Source of the DNA: Panax quinquefolius
Lineage: Eukaryota > Streptophyta > Magnoliopsida > Apiales > Araliaceae
Reading direction: 5' to 3'
Assembly: GCA_020205615.1 (NCBI GenBank)
Contig: CM035162.1
Coordinates: 32,266,479 to 32,330,478, forward strand
Length of the DNA stretch: 64,000 bases
Positions 56,977 through 64,000 of the stretch are shown here, one piece after another. Below the pieces are notes generated by a model that saw only the letters and a program-made list of their open reading frames with translations, made no database searches and was not told the origin of the DNA. The translations under genes and the position numbers were made by a program. Position 1 is the stretch's first letter, and each line of letters opens with the position of its first letter.

Positions 56977-58921
56977 CATTTCAGATTCTAATTCTTGAGG
57001 TATAACCTTTGAGTGTTGAATACGATCCTTCTTATCCAAGATTTTAACATGTATCTCCTCATATGTTAAATCTTCTGCTATATCGTTTAGTTCTAATTTA
57101 ATAATGTGGTTCAGGTCGTCCACATATTTACGTAACATCGATACGTTAAAAATGTTATGAACACACAACATACTTGGCGGTAAAACAAGTCTATAGGCCA
57201 CAATTCCTACTCCATCGAGGATTTTAAATAGGCCAATTAAATCGAGGGTTGAGATTTCCTCTCTTCGTCGATTCTTGTTTCTAGAATAACGCCCTCTTGA
57301 ACCTTCGTCTTCACATTCATCAGCTCCGGGTGTGTAGCTTCAGCGACTTTAACTTTATCGATTAAAGTCGATTCCACTCGTATATTCGTTATCTTCACGT
57401 GGGTCCCTAGAGTCTTTAACTCTATCTTCACCACTTGTAAGTTATACGAAATGAGTCTTTGTGTTAACAACATCGCACTGGTAAACGCATCCGATCTTCT
57501 ACTCAACATGTCAGCTACCACATTCGTTTTCCCACAATGGTATTGAATGGTACGATCGTAATCTTCAATGCCTTCAGTCAACGTCTTTGGCACGTTATAC
57601 GTTCGTTTTAGTTGAAGAAATATTTGAGGGTTTAAGAAATGGGTTTTGTACTAGGGTGAGTAGAACCGGTATCTAACACGGTATAGACTTCGCAAGAGTT
57701 TATGACTAACATACCCGTGATAATTTTATTCAGGTTCCTCATCACGAAAAAAAATGCTCTCTCTTAAACTACCGGCTTTGGCTTGTCTGGGACATCCTTT
57801 GGCATCACTATCCCAGCTGGAATTGACTTCACCATATGAAAAAATTGAGCTAAGTGACCTTCTCTTTCGCAATTAAAACACGTTTTGGATTGTTGTGTAC
57901 AGTTTGGACGGATGTGTCCCTCCTGTCCGCATTTGAAACATACGACCGGTGGTCATTCTTCTTCCTTTGAAACGGGTGCTGGTGCCGACGTCTTTATGTC
58001 ATTGTTGAACCTTCTCTTCTTGAAATGTCCATTCTTATTGTTTTGGCCATGATTACCACCGAAGTGGTTACCATTTCTGACATGTTGATTCCCTCCATGC
58101 TTATCATCACCGCTTTTGATGATCAAGTATCACCGGTATTATCATTTTGTCGGCTGCTCTCTTTTGGTTGCGTTGACTCGTTATCGCGCTCCAATAACTG
58201 AGCCCTATTTACGACATCTGAGTACAAACACGCTTTATGAAAATAAGATATTGACGTATCTTCTGTTTCAAACCTCTTAAAACATTCGTCATTCTCTCCT
58301 CATTATCGACCAAATGGGATGCAAACCGGGATAACTCATAAATTTAGCCTCGTATTGCGACACGGTCATATTGTTTTGTTCCAATTTGATAAATTCCACT
58401 TCTTTCATGTGACGAATGCTTTTGGAAAAGTACTTGTCATTGAACAGCTCTTGGAACTTCTCCCAAGACATCTTGAGTGCGTTAGGCTGGGTACGTTTTT
58501 CAGATTCCCACCAGTAATCTGCCTCTTCACGCAACATAAAGGTGGCAAAGGGAACCTTGTGCTCCTCGGAGCATCCCAAGACATCAAATATCTTGGTGAT
58601 CTACTTTAACCACGTCTCCGCCTTAAGTGGTTCTGGCTTTCCCAAAAACTCCGGTGGTTCCAGCTCCTTGAATTGCTTAGTGGTGACCAACCGTGGGTTG
58701 CCATTGTTTCCTCATGCATTATGAACAGGAGCCGCCTTCGCCTGATGTTGCATGAATTCTAAAAAGCTCTTAAACGTACCGTCATTCGTTAATTGATCAG
58801 TGTTATTGTTTACAAGAGGATTATCGCCATCCTGTTGCACATTGTCCTGATTATTGATCTGTGGAGAATCAACAAACTCATGTGCTCCATTGCTTATCTC
58901 AACATTTTCATATGCCATTTT
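56908..58921 (-). pseudogene. Gypsy gag-pol remnant lacking RT and integrase cores
   Basis: Gag starts at ATG 58918-58916 (MAYENVEISNGAHEFVDS). The gag core is well kept (VPFATFMLREEADYWWES, WEKFQELFNDKYF, FIKLEQNNMTVSQYEAKF) with an in-frame TAG near 58602. Two zinc knuckles follow: CFKCGQEGHIRPNC is intact (near 57940); the second, CFNCEREGHLAQF, has Phe instead of the last Cys. Protease shows VINSCEVYTVLDTGSTH (about 57690). Then comes an immediate jump to KPIS and LKYFF, the RNase H motif NVVADMLSRRSDAFTSAM, the pre-integrase linker, and directly the post-integrase AYRLVLPPSM...HNIFNVSMLRKYVDD...EDLTYEEI. RT and integrase cores are absent. Confidence 0.9.
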
Positions 58922-59091
58922 CAAATACTGCCACAAAACAAGGGTTAATTAACATATCACATATTATCTCTATACTCTGACCGACCAATTAAATATCAAA
59001 TAAACTTAGGTAGGTCATACTAGCGAAGGAATTCCCCTTCTCTCCCCTCCTAGTTCTATTCTCACATCCTAGCCAGGGATCATATCCTTAA

Positions 59092-59104
59092 GCTTTGATA
59101 CCAA
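59092..59104 (-). promoter_or_regulatory. Primer-binding site of the second Gypsy copy
   Basis: Minus strand TTGGTATCAAAGC next to the LTR end at 59106; resembles the initiator Met-tRNA complement. Confidence 0.85.
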
Positions 59105-59556
59105 CTGTGACGCCCCCAAAATTAGGTTTACATCACCCATCTTGGGTCGCCAGATACATGGTACAGAATTCAAATACAACTTACTAATACAACTGTCGTG
59201 TACAATACGACAAAATATAAACTGTGAGTTTGAATACAAATATTATCTACTAGAGATTATACAAACTCAAAAGGAGTCCTCATTACAATTATTATCACAC
59301 TATTTCACAGAATAGTGAGGACTACTAATTCTATCCTCTGGACCATCACTCCGTTCCCCGACTCGTCCTAGCTATATTCTCATTTCCTGAAGAGAACAGT
59401 GAAAGAAAGGGCGAGATAAACTAGCCCAGTAAGAAATATTATGACTAAGATAATGCAGAATAAATTATAATTAGTCTCTAACAATGTTAAACTGATAAAA
59501 TATAATAGACATCAAGTTTAACTGCAGCGGAACAAGCAATCCATTAAAAGAGTCAA

Positions 59557-60745
59557 GTAGATTGTGGCCTTGAACCTTTCCTAGTGAAAGACTATCGGAT
59601 TTACTGGTCGATCAGTGAACGTGATGTCTTGAACTGTTCATCCTTTTAGTGTAAACCGAAACAATAGAATTCACACAGTATTTTTTAATTTATTTTATTG
59701 GTTCTCATTGTTGTGTCCATTTTGGCCTTGAACACCTCCTGGTTTCATGAGTGTGCTAGAGAATTTAGCCTTCGTCGTTCTCATAGAATTTGCCCCCTTC
59801 TCACTCATATAGGTAATTTCTATAAAGAGTGTCCTGCAAATACCCCACTTGATCTTTTTATATTCAAGCTATAGAAATTATTAAAAACAAAGTTTATCTT
59901 GTTTCACTCGGCACTTTGTGCATTGTATCATCGTAGGAATGGGAAGAAGTATTTATCTTCTCAGTGCTTACTAGATCACACATAATTAGGTTGTCCATTT
60001 GAACCTATTTCTTTGGATCTCCAATCATTTAGGTTGGGTTTCCATTATGGCGACTCTTTAGGATTTTACAGGCTTTAAACTCATTCTCCTTGATGAACTT
60101 CTCACTTGCTCTCTAGGTATACCTTTTGTTAGTGGATCCGCAATATTATCCTTTGACTTCACATAGTCAATAGATATTATACCATTTGAGAGTAATTGTT
60201 TAACAGGTTTCATGTCGTCAACGTATATATCTAGACTTACACTTATAATTACTATTTTGTGCCCTACCAATCGTTGATTGACTATCGCAATGAATAATGA
60301 TTAGCGACACTGGCTTAGGCCAAATTGGAATATCCTCCAAAAAATTATGAAGTCATTCTACTTCTTCTCCTACTTTATCTAAAGCAATAAATTCAGATTC
60401 CATAGTGGATCTTGCAATACATGTTTTCTTAGAGGATTTCCATGATACAGCTGCACCTCCCAAAGTGTACATATCGACTTGTTGATTTAGTATCATAGGA
60501 GTCAGATATCCAATTTACATCATTGTATCCTTCAAGTACAGTTGGATATCTTGTATAATGCAATCCGACATTTAAAGTGCATCTTAGATATCTAAGTACC
60601 CTTACTAAAGCCTTCCAATGTTCTTTTCCAGGATTACTCGTATATCGACTTAGCTTAATTATGGAGTATGTTATGTCTGGTTAAGTGCAGTTTGATAAAT
60701 ACATTAAACTGCCTATTATATGAGAATATTCCAATTGGGATATAC
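59557..60745 (-). mobile_element. Copia 3' part, duplicated copy (RNase H end)
   Basis: Near-identical to 49251-50438, including the Trp-to-stop change, and cut by the X LTR at the same base (TATAC at 60741-60745). Minus strand 60270-60058 keeps LLSNGIISIDYVKSKDNIAD and PLTKGIPREQV open, where the first copy has a 1-bp indel. It lacks the LTR and about 100 bp present in the first copy. Confidence 0.92.
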
Positions 60746-63260
60746 TGTGACGCCCCCAAAATTAGGTATACATCACCCATCTTGGGTCGCCAGATACATG
60801 GTACAGAATTCAAATACAACTTACTAATACAACTGTCGTGTACAATACGACAATACATAAACTGTGAATTTGAATACAAATATTATCTACTAGAGATTAT
60901 ACAAACTCAAAAGGAGTCCTCATTACAATTATTATCACACTATTTCACAGAATAGTGAGGACTACTAATGTTATCCTCTGGACCATCACTCCATTACCCG
61001 ACTCGTCCCAGCTATATTCTCTTTTCCTGAAGAGAACAGTGAAAGAAAGGGTGAGCTCAACTAGCCCAGTAAGAAATATTATGACTAAGATAATGCAGAA
61101 TAAATTATCATTAGTCTCCAACAATGTTAAACTGATAAAATATAATAGACATCAAGTTTAACTACAGCGGGACAAGCAATCCATTAAAAGAGTCAAGTAG
61201 AAAATAAAATCTACTATCTTTTATGATTAAAAAAGTTTTATCATCAAGTATCACCGAGACTCGACTTAATAAATATTCCACATTATCGAATCACCCCTGC
61301 ACTACGGCCAAGGATATTCTTTAGTATCACGACCACAATTATCCATGCACTACAGGCCAAGAATATTTTTGTATTCATTAATGGTCATGATCATGCCAAC
61401 AACTATCCATCAATGCACTACGGGCCAATGAGGACTTTTACCACATCATTTGTAACATTATGGTCATGATTACAATCGAATAATCCTCGGTCATAATCAT
61501 ACCAAGTCCATCTATGCACTACAGGCCACAGATGACTTTCAACATAATATAAACATGAGGATGATGACAATGATATAAGAATTCAATAAAACACGTTCAA
61601 GAATTAATTTGTCCAAGACCTACTAATGTTCAAATTGTCAACATGATACTGCTTTGTAGAGTAAAATTCAAGAATGATCAGAAGAATATTTCCATGAAAA
61701 GATACTGGATGAAGCGCAAATATCAAGGATATTCTACTAATTTCATGGAGTATAGAAGTCAAAACTTTAACCAACTAAGTATAATAAAGAATGGAATAAC
61801 AAAAGAAATCACCATGCATGCGGTATTTAGATGTACGCAGTTATTCCAATGAATACTAAATAATCTAAACCAATCAAAGTAAATTACATGCCGGCGGGAT
61901 GTTCCAACAGAATAATAAAGAATAGAATTACAACATAAATCACCATGCATGCGGTACTTCGCATAGACAGGTTATTCCAACAGAGTACTAATAACGACGG
62001 AATCAGTCCCACAGAAAACGCATGACGATGGATATTCTAACGTAATAATAATAAAAAGATTTTAACTGTGTCCGGCGTAAAACGCATGCATGTGATATTC
62101 CAAATGTAATAATAAAGATGTAATCGTCCCCTAAGAAACACATGTGATGGATATTCCAAATGTAATAGTAAAGACGGAATAATAGAAGAATGTCACCAAG
62201 TATAGGGTAGATCACAGATACAAAGTTATTCCAATGTAATAATAAGAAATGGAATAACAATAGTTCTCTTAATGAATAAGAAAGAATAACACCCTTACGA
62301 GTACAACAAATAATATTCCCTACCTTAAGAAGAAGAGTCTTTGGATATATAAGTAGTGAAGTAGCGAATACTTTCTTCTTTCTCTCTATAGTTTATCTCT
62401 CTAGAGTTTAAATTGAATTCGTAAGAAAATAATGAATGAATGAGCTTCTATTTATAGAAAAATGGAATGTATAGTAACTAACTCATGAACTATTGAGATT
62501 GATTTACTTTAATTTGACGGTCCATATTTAAAGCAAAATCTTTTAAATAAAATATAATATATTCTATTTATAATCTAATAAAATGAATAACTTTATAAAA
62601 GATTTTACTATGCAAACACTATCTGTGCACTATGCAAACACTATGCATAATAAAATATAATATATTCTAATTATTGTCTAATAAAATGTATAACATTATA
62701 AAAGTATTCTGCTTTTATATATAAAAGATTTTAATATGCAAAACACTATGCGACATTATATATAACACTATGCATAATAGAATATAATATATTCTATTTA
62801 TAGAATAACTTTATAAAAGTATTCTGCTTTTTATATAAAAGATTTTCTCAGATTATTACATTAATAATACCAACAAAACCGAGTGACTTATCACGTAAGC
62901 ATCAATAATTAATACCGTGTGCTACTACGCAACCACGCCAGACATCAGTTTCTTTAACACCGGTGTTTTAACAGCTTAACAGTAAAACTTCCGCCATTAT
63001 TTTCATAAAGTATTTTTGTCATTTTCTCAATCCGACAATAATTCCATTACGGGGTCCACCAATGATTGTACTGTCGTACGGATATTCCCCGACAAAAAGA
63101 ATATTCCCCAACCAATTGAATATTATATAACAACTTGCGTACTTTGCAAAATTTATAAATACTACCCATAACTATAACATTATATCAAATCCACACCATA
63201 ATATTCAAAAAAATATTTCGAGAAAATAAAATCTTTATTCATAAAATTTGGGGTCTCACA
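60746..63260 (-). mobile_element. Solo LTR, X subtype, in Copia
   Basis: 2,515 bp, minus strand TGTGAGACCCC (63260) to TTTTGGGGGCGTCACA (60746), with perfect target duplication TATAC (60741-60745, 63261-63265). Promoter complement TATTTATAG at 62449-62457. The Copia reading frame (NRGESI then SQLEYS) is restored across it. Confidence 0.95.
62449..62457 (-). promoter_or_regulatory. TATA box of the minus-strand X LTR
   Basis: Minus strand CTATAAATA followed by GAAGCTCATTC, as in the other X copies. Confidence 0.7.
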
Positions 63261-64000
63261 TATACTTTCACCACGATTAGTAGTGAGATGAAGTGTTGGG
63301 TCAACGGCTATTCTTACTGGACTTTTCTCATATTTAATATACTTTGCAAGTATTTTCTCAATATAATGAGATTGAGACACAATAAATCCATTAGTTATTC
63401 TAGAAATCTTGATTCCTAGAATAACATATGTTAGGCCTATGTCTTTCATTTCAAACTTGCTAATTAACATTTGTTTGGTAGCATTAATAACATCATTATT
63501 ACTACCAATGATTAACATGTCATCCACGTATAGACTAACTATTACATATCCCCTTTGAGTGCTTTTGACATATACACATTTGTCACACTCATTAATTTTG
63601 AAATTATTTGATATCATAACATTATCAAATTTTTTATGCCACTGCTTTGGTGCTTGTTTCAAACCATATAATGATTTAACAAGCTTGCAAACTTTCTTTT
63701 CTTTTCCAAGGGAAAAAAAACTTGTGGTTGTTCCATATAAATTTATTCCTCTAATTCACCATTAAGAAAGGCAGTTTTAACATCCATTTAATGTATTTCT
63801 AAATTATGTATTGCAGCTATTGCAATTAACATTCGGATGGATGTTATCCTTGTAACTGGTGAATAAGTGTCGAAATAATCAAGTCCCTCCTTTTGCCTAT
63901 AACCTTTGTCTACAAGTCTTGCTTTGTATTTATCAATAGATCCATCGGCCTTCATTTTCCTTTTGAAGATCCATTTGCATCCTAATGGTTTGGTTCCTAT
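63261..64000 (-). pseudogene. Copia reverse transcriptase, partial, continues beyond the window
   Basis: Minus-strand pieces in order from 64000: [52 protein letters not shown], then the open segment from 63662 with KQAPKQWHKKFDNVM, the catalytic YVDD (63530-63519), and ILGIKISR...SQSHYIEKIL to LTTNRGESI. This is the standard Copia RT palm. In-frame TAA codons before MDVKTAF and after GELEE, plus a frameshift near 63715, show it is dead. The sequence resembles the Tork lineage (inference). The part left of 63261 continues at 60745 after the solo LTR. Confidence 0.93.

Larger units (their letters stand above)
50439..59560 (-). mobile_element. Gypsy element, X subtype, rearranged and internally deleted (second copy)
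   Basis: Minus strand. The 3' LTR occupies 50439-56876 but is broken by two insertions (52192-54912, 54962-56835) and lacks about 960 bp of its 5' end. Internal region 56877-59105 carries pol and gag remnants. The 5' LTR is only 455 bp (59106-59560) before it joins Copia sequence at a shared GTAG. A better primer-binding site than the plus-strand copy (TTGGTATCAAAGC, minus strand 59104-59092) is present. Confidence 0.88.

Overview
The window looks like nuclear DNA of a flowering plant, probably a eudicot. It is AT-rich, its gene remnants are split by GT-AG introns, it carries a plant-type berberine-bridge-enzyme-like (BBE-like) oxidase gene, and most of it is nested Copia and Gypsy LTR retrotransposons. 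I recognise one intact protein-coding gene (32417-34042, +). Almost everything else is transposon sequence, solo LTRs, captured or decayed gene pieces and simple repeats. I found no rRNA, tRNA, organellar DNA or CRISPR array.

Layout. 1-4258: an IQ67-domain (IQD) gene remnant with correct exon borders but a premature stop, a partial duplicate of its first visible exon, a fragment of an importin-5-like gene, then the subterminal repeats and right terminus of a CACTA transposon. 4259-6770: LTR-like sequence and the 5' end of a minus-strand Copia element. 6771-17590: a Copia element (5-bp target duplication TATAA) whose pol gene is split by a solo LTR (TGTTA), itself split by a minus-strand solo LTR (AGATA). 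18066-18310: a relic of the 3' flank of a BBE-like gene. 19082-31282: a solo LTR (AATAT), then a Gypsy element with both LTRs (TGTAT), whose 5' LTR contains another solo LTR (CTATG). 32417-34042: the BBE-like gene. 35348-40835: a composite LTR. 41170-43820: an F-box/ClpB fragment chimera between short direct repeats, split by another LTR. 44118-46925: a solo LTR (TTTTA). 47291-48675: retroelement-like sequence, C-rich repeats and a Stowaway-type MITE. 48676-64000: a minus-strand Copia element carrying a Gypsy insertion, rearranged by what looks like a tandem duplication and then solo-LTR formation, with two later insertions.

The dominant repeat is a Gypsy group with unusually long LTRs (about 2.4-2.8 kb, 3' ends GGGGGCGTCACA or close variants). 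It has two subtypes, called X and Y here. Y: 11405-14720, 19082-21534, 23436-26269, 36063-38836. X: both LTRs of 21654-31282, 35348-40835, 44118-46925, the interrupted LTR at 50439-56876, 52192-54912 and 60746-63260. Downstream of the TATA box these LTRs hold arrays of potential hairpins: a GTTATTCC/GGAATAAC array in X, a hairpin array with loop core GCCCGTAGTG in X and Y, and three hairpins in the last 230 bp. The two X copies that keep internal sequence share the same losses of reverse transcriptase and integrase, which suggests a non-autonomous lineage spread in trans. The hairpin arrays and this deletion lineage are the best candidates for something not previously described.
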